Shown in pieces: positions 1-5,756 of a DNA stretch of 12,915 bases. The notes under the pieces were generated by a model. That model saw only the letters and a list, made by a program, of their open reading frames with translations, ran no database searches and had not been told where the DNA came from. Numbering within the stretch: the stretch's first letter is position 1; each line of letters starts with the position of its first letter. This DNA comes from NIOZ-UU13 sp049287505. GTDB lineage: Bacteria > Planctomycetota > Phycisphaerae > Sedimentisphaerales > Anaerobacaceae. The DNA lies in contig JBAQFY010000182.1 of assembly GCA_049287505.1 (NCBI GenBank), positions 1 to 12,915 of the forward strand, read 5' to 3'. Made by a program: the position numbers and the translations under genes.

Positions 1-962
1 GCAATATTCGCCCGGCAATCTGCCTGCTGATGGAGCTGGAAGTTTGGCCTAATTTCGTTCAAATCGCACAGCAGTCAAACGTCCCCGTTATTGTGGTCAA
101 TGGCCGAATGAGTAATAAAAGTTTTTCCGGATACAAAAAAATTAAGCCAATCGCCAAAATAATCTTCAGTAAAATCAGTCTCATTCTGGCTCAAACTGAA
201 CAATACGCCCGGCGTTTCAGAGAAATCGGCTGCCCGGACGAAAAAGTAATTGTAACCGGCTCGCTGAAATACGACACCGCCCAGATCACCGACGAAGTTG
301 AAGGTGCCGATGCTCTTGCAGCCCAGCTAAATATTGGCAATGAAAGATTGTGGGTCGCAGGTGCCACAGGAAACGACGAAGAAAAAATATTGCTCGATGT
401 CTATCAGAATCTAAAACAACAAAACCAGTTCGGCGACCTGCGTTTGGCAATTGTACCCCGTAAACCCGAAAGGTTTGATGAAATTGCACAACTCATAGAA
501 CGCAGCGGTTTTCCTTTAATCCGCTACAGTCAGGTAAAAAATAATACACCACCGCTGCCGGCCGACAACCAGGCGGTAATCCTGGGTGACACGATGGGTG
601 ACTTGCGAAAGTTTTACTCACTCGCAACGATAATTTTTGTTGGCCGTTCCCTCGTGCCGATGGGCGGCTCTGATATGGCTGAGGCCGCCGCTCTGGGCAA
701 ATGCACCATCTTCGGCCCGCACGCCTTCAATTTCAAGCAAACCGTTGACGCACTTTTAGCCGACACCGGTGCCATTATGGTCAAAGACAAAGAGGAATTG
801 CTCCAGACAATGCACAAATGCCTCAGCGACTCTGATTTCGCCCAATCAATTGCCAAAAACGGCCAGGAAGTAATCAGAAAAAACCAGGGCGCCACTACGA
901 GAACAATCCAGCACATCACCAAGTTTCTCTATAAATCCGAATATCGAAATACGAAATTCTAA
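1..962 (+). CDS. waaA: 3-deoxy-D-manno-octulosonic acid (Kdo) transferase, 5'-truncated by window edge
   Basis: Glycosyltransferase family 30 enzyme that moves Kdo from CMP-Kdo onto lipid A precursor at the inner face of the cytoplasmic membrane. The first complete codon is at 3 and about 319 residues are visible. The family is usually about 420 residues, so roughly the first 100 lie outside the window. Seen: 'LLMELEVWPNF', matching the family's 'mETElWPN' segment; 'VNGRMSNKSFSGYKKI', matching 'NARLSerS..Y'; 'VTGSLKYD'; 'IVPRKPERF'; and the C-terminal donor-binding stretch 'PMGGSDMAEAAALGK' followed by 'FGPHAFNF'. In the family the first of these usually reads 'GGHN..E.aa', so His-Asn is replaced by Ser-Asp here. 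The last residues (YKSEYRNTKF) look low-complexity and may come from a dispersed repeat that begins there. Family assignment is secure. Confidence 0.93.
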   Translation, partial: NIRPAICLLMELEVWPNFVQIAQQSNVPVIVVNGRMSNKSFSGYKKIKPIAKIIFSKISLILAQTEQYARRFREIGCPDEKVIVTGSLKYDTAQITDEVEGADALAAQLNIGNERLWVAGATGNDEEKILLDVYQNLKQQNQFGDLRLAIVPRKPERFDEIAQLIERSGFPLIRYSQVKNNTPPLPADNQAVILGDTMGDLRKFYSLATIIFVGRSLVPMGGSDMAEAAALGKCTIFGPHAFNFKQTVDALLADTGAIMVKDKEELLQTMHKCLSDSDFAQSIAKNGQEVIRKNQGATTRTIQHITKFLYKSEYRNTKF

Positions 963-1115
963 ACAATACAAAGTTACCAAAATTCAAATGCCCAAAAAGA
1001 AATGTTTTTGAGAATTCGTACATTAGGAGGATTTTGAATCCTTCGGCTCTGCTCAGGATAAGTTTGTTTAGGAGCTTGTCCGCTACTCTGTATGGTGGAT
1101 TAGGATTTAGTGCTT
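935..1115. repeat. candidate dispersed-repeat tract at the waaA 3' end
   Basis: AT-rich sequence with short internal repeats (cgaaat/acgaaatt) covers the last codons of waaA. It is followed by a perfect hairpin at 1028-1042 (AGGATT-TTG-AATCCT) and a semi-palindromic stretch near 1038-1060 (TCCT...AGGA around cggctctgctc). Strings of this kind recur as intergenic repeats in planctomycete and related genomes; that is from memory and was not searched. Only one copy is visible here. No convincing gene is present in 963-1212. Confidence 0.3.
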
Positions 1116-1122
1116 CGAATTT

Positions 1123-1144
1123 TACCGTCCTTGACGGTATTTTT
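1123..1144 (+). terminator. rho-independent-type terminator candidate
   Basis: A 7-bp perfect stem, TACCGTC-CTT-GACGGTA (1123-1139), is followed by five T residues (1140-1144). It lies about 160 nt after the waaA stop and before the promoter of the next gene, so it could end waaA transcription. The stem is short, so confidence is moderate. Confidence 0.5.
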
Positions 1145-1145
1145 C

Positions 1146-1175
1146 TTGCCTTTCCCCGACAATCACCACTATAAT
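1146..1175 (+). promoter_or_regulatory. sigma70-type promoter for the protease gene
   Basis: TTGCCT (1146-1151) and a perfect TATAAT (1170-1175) are separated by 18 nt. The box lies 38 nt before the protease start codon at 1213 and right after the terminator hairpin. Identified by motif only. Confidence 0.5.
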
Positions 1176-1212
1176 ATACTAAATAGAGGACCTCCGAAGT
1201 GGAGACAACAGT

Positions 1213-1656
1213 ATGGGTATGTTCAAGAAAAAAGTTAGAGTATCCAATATCAAGAAACCGAAAATGCTCTTTGAGGAAGAATTCTGGATTGATACCGGCG
1301 CCCTCTATTCTTTCGTGCCTGAGGATTATCTTGAGCGGATAGGCGTGGAGCCTGCCGCAACATGGAATCTGGTTCTCGCAGATGGAAAACAGCAAGCCCG
1401 GCTTCTCGGCTTCTGCGATTTCCAAATTGAGGGATTAGAAGGCAACATTCCGTGTCCGGTCATATTCGCTCCGAAGGGGTCGCTGTTTTTGTTTGGGGCT
1501 ACGGCACTTGAGAATTTCGGCGTGGAGGTCGACCCCATCAACAAGCGGCTTAAGCCGATTCTCGCAGTAATCGGCGGCTTTCTCGCATCAAGCGTGACGC
1601 AAGGCACAACATTTTTGGAGGTCAAAAACAGCAAGGTTTCAAAGAGTCGCGATTAA
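1213..1656 (+). CDS. clan AA (retropepsin-like) aspartic protease family protein
   Basis: Single-domain retropepsin-like protein of 147 residues. The catalytic motif 'WIDTGALYSFVP' lies at about residues 25-36, the expected Asp-Thr-Gly-Ala form. 'LVLADGKQQ' (flap region), 'LFGATALENFGVEVDP' and 'KRLKPI' follow, in the order seen in the small bacterial clan AA family with a DTG motif. No signal peptide or membrane anchor is visible, so it is probably cytosolic. Like viral retropepsins, a one-motif protein should be active only as a dimer (family knowledge). A GGAG at 1201-1204, 8 nt from ATG 1213, supports this start; ATG 1219 is the alternative. Its substrate is unknown. The next gene on this strand encodes a small membrane protein, a possible but unproven partner. 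Confidence 0.85.
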   Translation: MGMFKKKVRVSNIKKPKMLFEEEFWIDTGALYSFVPEDYLERIGVEPAATWNLVLADGKQQARLLGFCDFQIEGLEGNIPCPVIFAPKGSLFLFGATALENFGVEVDPINKRLKPILAVIGGFLASSVTQGTTFLEVKNSKVSKSRD

Positions 1657-1672
1657 ATGAACCACTGGCGCC

Positions 1673-1690
1673 TTATATGGAACCATATAA
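1673..1690. repeat. inverted repeat between protease and membrane-protein genes
   Basis: TTATATGG-AA-CCATATAA has perfect 8-bp arms around two bases and lies 17 nt after the protease stop codon. The dyad is compact, AT-rich and without a T-run, which suits a protein-binding site better than a terminator. No regulator gene is adjacent. Confidence 0.35.
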
Positions 1691-1781
1691 TACAACTAGG
1701 AGCGGCACTCATCTCCAATCTTTTTCTTGGCATTGAACAATCGCGACACAAGAAACCCGAACAATTCGAGGAGACAATCCC

Positions 1782-2159
1782 ACGAAATTACTCAGACTAC
1801 CTTTTCTCTATGGATTTCTACTGTGGCTGATTCCTTTTATTGTGGGTTTCGTGATTTACCCGCTCAGAGCGTCCAACCGCGCGCTGTTTGAAACGATCAT
1901 GCCCCTTACTCTTACGATCGGTGTCGTGTTCTTCTCAATACTTTATTTCAGGAAGTTCGACAAGGAATTCCTCAGCGCGGGCATCCGACTTGGTGTCATC
2001 GCCTTTACCCTCAGCATTCTGATTGACCTATTGCTTTTCATGTGGGGACCGATGAAGATGTCTTTCGCCGATTATATGATGGATATAGGGCTGACATATT
2101 TGATATATCCTATTGTGACCAGTGGTTATGGATATTTGCTGTCAAAGCGAGTGATCTAA
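1782..2159 (+). CDS. small four-helix membrane protein, apparent ACG start
   Basis: A 125-residue polytopic protein with hydrophobic segments at about residues 8-27, 41-57, 66-86 and 102-120. Conspicuous stretches are 'IYPLRASNRALFE' and 'FADYMMDIGLTYLIYP'. I recognise the pattern as a recurring hypothetical membrane protein but know no function. The first ATG/GTG/TTG-type start after the upstream stop (1734) is GTG 1842, which would cut off most of helix 1. Homology-like continuity runs back to codon ACG 1782 followed by Lys-Leu-Leu. That ACG sits 8 nt behind a strong GAGGAG (1768-1773), exactly where an ATG is expected. It could be a real ACG start, a mutated start, or a base error in the assembly. 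A CTG at 1821 or 1827, or the GTG at 1842, could serve as a fallback. Confidence 0.75.
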   Translation, partial: TKLLRLPFLYGFLLWLIPFIVGFVIYPLRASNRALFETIMPLTLTIGVVFFSILYFRKFDKEFLSAGIRLGVIAFTLSILIDLLLFMWGPMKMSFADYMMDIGLTYLIYPIVTSGYGYLLSKRVI

Positions 2160-2264
2160 GGGATAATGGTGACAGCAGGGCTGTGGAAAGATGTGGTTTG
2201 CGGCTCGGCTTAACTCGCCGAAGTGTGTTTTCGGTTTTATGTTCTCTGTTTTTTTCGTCTCTTA

Positions 2265-2378
2265 TTATACGTTTACAGCTCGCAGTTTTTTGCTTACGGC
2301 TGCGATATGGGCCGGTCCGGTTCCGCAGCAGCCGCCGATAACATTCACGCCAGCCGAATGTATTTTTGTTACTGCCAT
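2265..2378 (-). pseudogene. 3' remnant of a second homocysteine S-methyltransferase gene
   Basis: On the minus strand, 37 codons from ATG 2378 to TAA 2265 encode the C-terminal end of a homocysteine methyltransferase. They include 'KIHSAGVNVIGGCCGTGPAH', whose paired Cys are zinc ligands in this family. The intact gene at 3281-4180 ends with 'KIHSAGVNIIGGCCGTGPGH'. By eye the two DNA stretches agree at about 70% of positions and most differences are synonymous, so the fragment comes from a divergent functional homologue, not a fresh copy. The ATG is probably accidental; it begins directly behind the HEPN stop codon (TAA at 2379-2381). Alone it cannot form the TIM barrel. It is either dead or only an appendage read through from the HEPN transcript. 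Confidence 0.85.
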
Positions 2379-2774
2379 TTATACAAGCTTTGAGATTAGT
2401 CCCTCAATATGTTTGATAAATGCTTGTGTCTGTTCCAGCCAGCCGACAACCTCATCAGCCTTGAAGCTGGTAAAGTCTGCATAGTCACCTTCCAGACGGC
2501 TATCGAACAGCATATCGAAATGTCTGCCTAATTCTTTTGGGATCAAGCCTGTCTTGACAAGCTCGCGATGCATCAATGAACGCAGATATCCATGTTTGCT
2601 TGTAGATAAGTCTTTGGTCAACAATAACGCTGAGACCGCGTAGAAACAGGCGTAGTAAAGACGATTTACATACAAGTTAATGTGACCCGCATTAAATAAC
2701 ATTTCGGCTTCTTCAATGGCCTCATGCGCACGTTCAATACGATAGGCAATCAGAGCTTTTTCTTCCTTGGTCAT
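2379..2774 (-). CDS. HEPN domain protein (UPF0332/COG1895-like), putative toxin partner of MNT
   Basis: A 131-residue all-helical HEPN protein. Typical features are an N-terminal helix 'RIERAHEAIEEAEML', then 'VNRLYYACFYAVSALLL' at about residues 36-52 (the R-x-YYA signature), H61 in 'SKHGYL', and 'DSRLEGDYADF' at about 91-101. HEPN proteins of such pairs often act as RNases or abortive toxins that the nucleotidyltransferase partner neutralises (family knowledge). The HepT-type R-x4-H-x-Y motif is not seen; the nearest is R65-S-L-M-H69 (R-x3-H), so RNase activity should not be assumed. ATG 2774 overlaps the end of the MNT gene by 4 nt, the usual coupled arrangement. Its stop codon abuts the methyltransferase remnant. 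Confidence 0.87.
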   Translation of the reverse strand: MTKEEKALIAYRIERAHEAIEEAEMLFNAGHINLYVNRLYYACFYAVSALLLTKDLSTSKHGYLRSLMHRELVKTGLIPKELGRHFDMLFDSRLEGDYADFTSFKADEVVGWLEQTQAFIKHIEGLISKLV

Positions 2775-3115
2775 AACAGCACTCCCTCACGATCGACATT
2801 CTTATGAAATGGCATCGCACGATAAAGAGGTGAATCCCACTTTTGCTTGCTATAGGTGAATAATGTCAAGATCTCACCGGTTTCTAACTCCAGAGGATAC
2901 ACATGGTCAAGTATTTTTTCCTTTAGCCTCATATCAACCGGGCCATTTACAATTATCAAAATGTCGTAGTCGGAATAATCATGGGCATCGCCCCGAGCAC
3001 GAGAGCCGTACAGAATCACGTCTGCATCCGGGACAACACGCCTGATAGCCTTTTTGCATCGCCGCAGCAGTTCAACATCCGCGGCACTGCTTTTCCACAA
3101 ATCAATAGAAATCAT
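2771..3115 (-). CDS. minimal nucleotidyltransferase (MNT) family protein, putative antitoxin
   Basis: A 114-residue polymerase-beta-fold nucleotidyltransferase. The catalytic signature G37-S38-x10-D49-x-D51 is intact in 'GSRARGDAHDYSDYD', with a third acidic residue likely in 'LELETGEI' near residues 75-82. MNT proteins paired with HEPN proteins can modify and silence their partner by attaching AMP (shown for MntA/HepT; assumed here by analogy). The gene is first in a two-gene unit and overlaps the HEPN start by 4 nt. ATG 3115 is used; only a weak GGAG lies about 13 nt upstream. The pair is surrounded by methyltransferase sequence: a remnant on the distal side and the intact gene upstream. 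Confidence 0.9.
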   Translation of the reverse strand: MISIDLWKSSAADVELLRRCKKAIRRVVPDADVILYGSRARGDAHDYSDYDILIIVNGPVDMRLKEKILDHVYPLELETGEILTLFTYSKQKWDSPLYRAMPFHKNVDREGVLL

Positions 3116-3163
3116 CTGTTATCTCTGCTCCAAAACAATTTAACAGATTTCTCACAGTAACAT

Positions 3164-3193
3164 ATGATAATAGAATTTTGACATAATTGTCAC
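3164..3193 (-). promoter_or_regulatory. possible promoter of the MNT/HEPN unit
   Basis: Read on the minus strand, GTGACA (3193-3188) and TATCAT (3169-3164) are 18 nt apart and lie about 50 nt before the MNT start codon. The match is moderate and based on motif only. Confidence 0.3.
3179..3192. promoter_or_regulatory. inverted repeat overlapping the putative -35 box, operator candidate
   Basis: TGACA-TAAT-TGTCA is a perfect 5-bp dyad around four bases. It overlaps the proposed -35 of the MNT/HEPN promoter, a position that fits repression. Toxin-antitoxin modules are commonly autoregulated, but neither protein here has an obvious DNA-binding domain. Confidence 0.35.
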
Positions 3194-3194
3194 C

Positions 3195-3227
3195 ACCGTG
3201 CTTTCCTGCAAAAGCAAGAACGGGGGG
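3195..3227. repeat. short copy of a palindromic repeat element
   Basis: The stretch from 'ccgtgctttc' to 'aaagcaagaacgggggg' folds as GCTTT (3200-3204) with AAAGC (3211-3215) and CCGT with ACGG, leaving a bulged AAGA. The same outer arms flank the larger element at 4534-4607 inside the lipoprotein gene. Here the inner GC-rich arm is missing. It lies in the spacer between the methyltransferase stop and the MNT gene. The trailing TTTTT mimics a plus-strand terminator, but no plus-strand gene reads into it. Confidence 0.65.
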
Positions 3228-3280
3228 TTTTTAGCTCCTGTAAACATTGCTGCCATAAAGTGACAAATAATCTGCCGGTA

Positions 3281-4180
3281 TTATTTCAATTTCTTAGCCA
3301 CTGCCCTAATATGCCCCGGTCCCGTCCCACAACAACCGCCGATGATGTTTACGCCGGCCGAATGTATTTTCTTTGCCGCCGCTGCAAAATTCTCAGGAGA
3401 CACCTTATAAACCGCCTGGCCTTCGACTAATTCCGGCTTGCCCGCATTTGGCTCAGCACAAATCAATACATCTTTGTCCAAAGATTTTATTGTTGAAACG
3501 AACTTTTCCGCCAGCTCTACATATTCATCAAGAGTGGCTGTGCCGCAGTTAAATCCTACCGCGTCAACTCCCAATGAGACTATTTTTGCAACCGCCGTTT
3601 CGACGTCAACGCCCATCATGGTTTTGAAATCATCGCCGACCCTGTCAAAAGACATCGACGCAAACACCGGCAATCCCCCACCGACAGACTTTACCGCTTC
3701 GATTGCAATTGTCACCTCATCGAGCGCAGTCATCGTTTCGATTATAAAACCGTCCACACCACTATCCAAAAGTGCCTTTGCCTGCCGTGCAAAAGCTTCT
3801 TTCAATTCTTCCGGCTTCAGGCTTCCCAAAGGCTCCAGAAAATCCCCGCTCGGCCCAATATCACCCAATACATACTTTTCCCGACCACCCGCCTTTCGTG
3901 CTATCCGGGCACCGGCACTATTTATTTTAGCAGCCTCCTTCGCCAACCTATGCCGTCCCAAAGCATATTTATTGGCACCGAACGTATTGGTAAGAACTGC
4001 ATCACTGCCCGCCTCGAAGTAGCTGCGGTGAATGTCAGAAACAACATCAGGCGACTCGACATTTAGATAATCGTTGCACTTACCCACTTCAATCCCGCGA
4101 GCAATCAACTGGGTTCCCATTGCCCCGTCCAATAAAAATACACCCTCACCTATTCTTTCTTTCAGATTAATTCTGGGCAT
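3281..4180 (-). CDS. homocysteine S-methyltransferase (MetH/BHMT N-terminal domain type)
   Basis: Stand-alone zinc-dependent homocysteine-binding TIM-barrel methyltransferase of 299 residues from ATG 4180. 'LLDGAMGTQL' lies near the N-terminus (about 16-25), 'TNTFGAN' at about 65-71, 'GDIGPSG' at about 106-112 and 'GFNCGT' with C212. The closing 'GGCCGTGPGHI' has C283 and C284; these three Cys are the expected zinc ligands. The enzyme passes a methyl group to homocysteine to form methionine. Without the folate and cobalamin domains of MetH, the methyl donor cannot be read from sequence (betaine, S-methylmethionine, or a separate corrinoid protein). AAGGAG at 4188-4193 is 7 nt before ATG 4180 and only 1 nt before the alternative TTG 4186, so ATG is preferred. 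It is the last of three closely packed genes, 25 nt behind the lipoprotein stop. Confidence 0.9.
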   Translation of the reverse strand: MPRINLKERIGEGVFLLDGAMGTQLIARGIEVGKCNDYLNVESPDVVSDIHRSYFEAGSDAVLTNTFGANKYALGRHRLAKEAAKINSAGARIARKAGGREKYVLGDIGPSGDFLEPLGSLKPEELKEAFARQAKALLDSGVDGFIIETMTALDEVTIAIEAVKSVGGGLPVFASMSFDRVGDDFKTMMGVDVETAVAKIVSLGVDAVGFNCGTATLDEYVELAEKFVSTIKSLDKDVLICAEPNAGKPELVEGQAVYKVSPENFAAAAKKIHSAGVNIIGGCCGTGPGHIRAVAKKLK

Positions 4181-4205
4181 AAACAAGCTCCTTCATTCTC
4201 ATTTA

Positions 4206-5141
4206 CTACCGCTGCTCAATCCATTTTCCGCCTTCGTTTACCAAAACATGCTTAAATCCTCTCGGTTGCGGACGAACGAAATAGAAATTCTGCATCCCCT
4301 CAGTGATTTCCTTTGGTCCTATAGATTTAAGGTCAAGTGCAATACTAAGTGATTCTTCGCCGTTGTTCTGCCCGTATGCGATAATCTTTATCAAAGCAGG
4401 AACAGAAAATCCATCGGATACCTCTTTGTAATCCCCTAATTCCGTATAAGCCAAAGCTTGACCATTTGAATCAAAGTACTCAATTTTTTTTACCAGATAA
4501 TCACGGCTGTAGATATATATTTTCTTGATTACCACCCCCGTGCTTTCTTGCCCGCCGCCCCGACTCGCGTCGGGAGACGCGGGGGCTGGCGAAAGCAAGA
4601 ACGGGGGCTCTCGTCTTGTAAGCACATCAAAAGCGCCTTCATTCGACAAAGACCAATTCTCCTCTGCATTTATTTCCATAATCCCAAGAGCTTCAAACAC
4701 AGTTCTCGGATTTATCATAAGTTCCTGGGAAGAATCCTGTTGGGCCCATTTCCCCCACCAGTAAGTGCTGATTTCCTTCGGTCTCAATGCAAGCCAAAAT
4801 TCACGTTCGTTCGAGCCGAGAACTATCGCCTTGGGGACAAGAGTTGCATCACCCTGCAGGTAGATTTCAACAGGAGGATTCACCACGACTCTAACCATAG
4901 GAAGAGATTCTTTACACTCTTTCCTGTCTTCATCATAATACTTCAAAACACACCGGCCCTTAGCCAACAGCGGCACTGCATTTTGTGAGCGTGCCTTTAT
5001 AACAGACAACGCCTCGGCTACAGATTCTTTGCCCGGAACGACCTCTACCGGCTCCTGAATCTCGGGCGCACAGCCGGTAAAAATCACTATTGCCGCGGCA
5101 TAATAAAAGAATAAACGCAGGTTGTAATGCTGATAATTCAT
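4206..5141 (-). CDS. outer-membrane-type lipoprotein, carrying an in-frame palindromic insert
   Basis: Protein of 311 residues with a lipoprotein signal peptide: hydrophobic residues 9-22, then the lipobox 'FTGC' with C24 as the lipidated Cys. No Asp follows at +2, so sorting to the outer membrane is likely by the E. coli rule. The mature part reads as beta-rich ('VRVVVNPPVEIYLQGDA', 'EREFWLALRP', 'VKKIEYFDSNGQALAYTEL'), resembling LolA/LolB-like or DUF4292-type lipoproteins; this is fold-level resemblance only. Residues about 178-203 (Pro/Ala/Ser/Gly-rich, 'SPAPASPDASRGGGQ') are encoded by a palindromic repeat element and look foreign to the domain. TAG of the upstream hypothetical gene lies 3 nt before ATG, so translation is probably coupled. 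No strong ribosome binding site was seen. Confidence 0.8.
   Translation of the reverse strand: MNYQHYNLRLFFYYAAAIVIFTGCAPEIQEPVEVVPGKESVAEALSVIKARSQNAVPLLAKGRCVLKYYDEDRKECKESLPMVRVVVNPPVEIYLQGDATLVPKAIVLGSNEREFWLALRPKEISTYWWGKWAQQDSSQELMINPRTVFEALGIMEINAEENWSLSNEGAFDVLTRREPPFLLSPAPASPDASRGGGQESTGVVIKKIYIYSRDYLVKKIEYFDSNGQALAYTELGDYKEVSDGFSVPALIKIIAYGQNNGEESLSIALDLKSIGPKEITEGMQNFYFVRPQPRGFKHVLVNEGGKWIEQR
4534..4607. repeat. palindromic repeat element inside a coding region
   Basis: Outer arms CCCCCGT (4535-4541) and ACGGGGG (4601-4607) pair. GCTTTC (4542-4547) pairs with GAAAGC (4591-4596), leaving AAGA bulged. Inside are nested GC-rich hairpins: CCCGAC-TCGC-GTCGGG, or alternatively CGCGTC-GGGA-GACGCG. 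The arms recur at 3195-3227. The reading frame of the lipoprotein gene stays open through it. Its size and habit resemble REP or Rickettsia palindromic elements, but no family is identified. Confidence 0.8.
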
Positions 5142-5144
5142 TCT

Positions 5145-5642
5145 CTATAAATCCGTCTGTAAAATTTGACCTATCTGTGATGATAACTGCTCGATTTGCT
5201 CCTCATCGAGATGTGGATTTATCACATCGAGCCGCCTGTCGGCGGACTTTTCGCCTACTATCCTTAAACGCCAGATTTCCTTATCGTCTTCGACTCTGGT
5301 CGCATCGTATTTCAGCCGCCTTTTCCGCATCAGAATTAATGCCAAAACAAACCGAAAATTTACTTTCTCCTGCTCAGTCTCTATTCCCAACCGTTCAAAA
5401 AAGGCCAGCAGCATCTGGTCATCAACGAATATTTGCTTTTTCTGGTCGGGGCGCGGCAGTCTTGTCTTCCAGTAACAAAACACATCCGGCTTTTCTTGCT
5501 CCCAGTAATCTGCGCAAAAATCCCGCCTTTGCAGTCCTTCTTCGGTTTCTACAAGGGCACCAAAATATTCTTCTCCATATTCAATTTTTCTACCGGTGCC
5601 GTAGCATTGCCCTAATGGCTTATTAATTTCCCATTCATCCAT
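5145..5642 (-). CDS. conserved hypothetical protein with N-terminal Cys-containing region
   Basis: I do not recognise a named family. The 165-residue protein appears soluble and charged. Its first ~60 residues hold Cys13, a 'DFCADYWEQEKPDVFCYW' stretch (C43, C56) and several aromatic residues, possibly a small metal-binding or knuckle-like fold. The rest is helical and acidic ('ETEQEKVNFRFVLALILMRKRRL', shortened here as residues ~88-110). The C-terminus 'LDEEQIEQLSSQIGQIL' looks amphipathic. ATG 5642 follows 'gggaaga', an acceptable ribosome binding site. It is the first of three closely packed genes, with the lipoprotein start 3 nt behind its stop. Its first ~31 residues are clearly related to the N-terminus of the glycosyltransferase at 6509-8620, which suggests that a second copy of this gene once existed nearby. 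Confidence 0.8.
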   Translation of the reverse strand: MDEWEINKPLGQCYGTGRKIEYGEEYFGALVETEEGLQRRDFCADYWEQEKPDVFCYWKTRLPRPDQKKQIFVDDQMLLAFFERLGIETEQEKVNFRFVLALILMRKRRLKYDATRVEDDKEIWRLRIVGEKSADRRLDVINPHLDEEQIEQLSSQIGQILQTDL

Positions 5643-5756
5643 TCTCTTCCCTGCTATTTAGCCGACGCTACCCGGATAACCTAAACCTAACTTGGCCACT
5701 GTGTTTTCTAATCATAAAATATCAAGACTACACAGTCCGACGTAAGGAATTCTGAT

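Noticed and set aside
916..1425. 169-codon minus-strand frame overlapping the waaA end, spacer and protease gene
   Set aside because: It runs antisense to two recognisable genes and across the terminator and promoter. Its product is low-complexity and has no domain; it is a shadow frame over repeat-like DNA.
1657..1830. 57-codon plus-strand frame starting 'MNHWRLIWNH' right after the protease stop
   Set aside because: No ribosome binding site of its own, no recognisable domain, and it overlaps the start of the membrane-protein gene in another frame.
2191..2484. Plus-strand frame of 97 codons
   Set aside because: Antisense to the methyltransferase remnant and the HEPN gene, both of which have clear protein signatures.
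3195..3235. Hairpin plus T-run as a plus-strand terminator
   Set aside because: No plus-strand gene is upstream in this region; the hairpin is better explained as a copy of the palindromic element also found at 4534-4607.
2265..3280. Idea that MNT/HEPN is an integrated element flanked by att sites formed from the methyltransferase 3' end
   Set aside because: The two methyltransferase ends differ at about 30% of bases and no integrase or recombinase is present, so recent site-specific integration is not supported.
3438..4022. 194-codon plus-strand frame
   Set aside because: Entirely antisense to the homocysteine methyltransferase gene; composition follows the codon pattern of that gene.
5090..5626. 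178-codon plus-strand frame
   Set aside because: Antisense to the conserved hypothetical gene, which is supported by its second N-terminal copy at 8528-8620.
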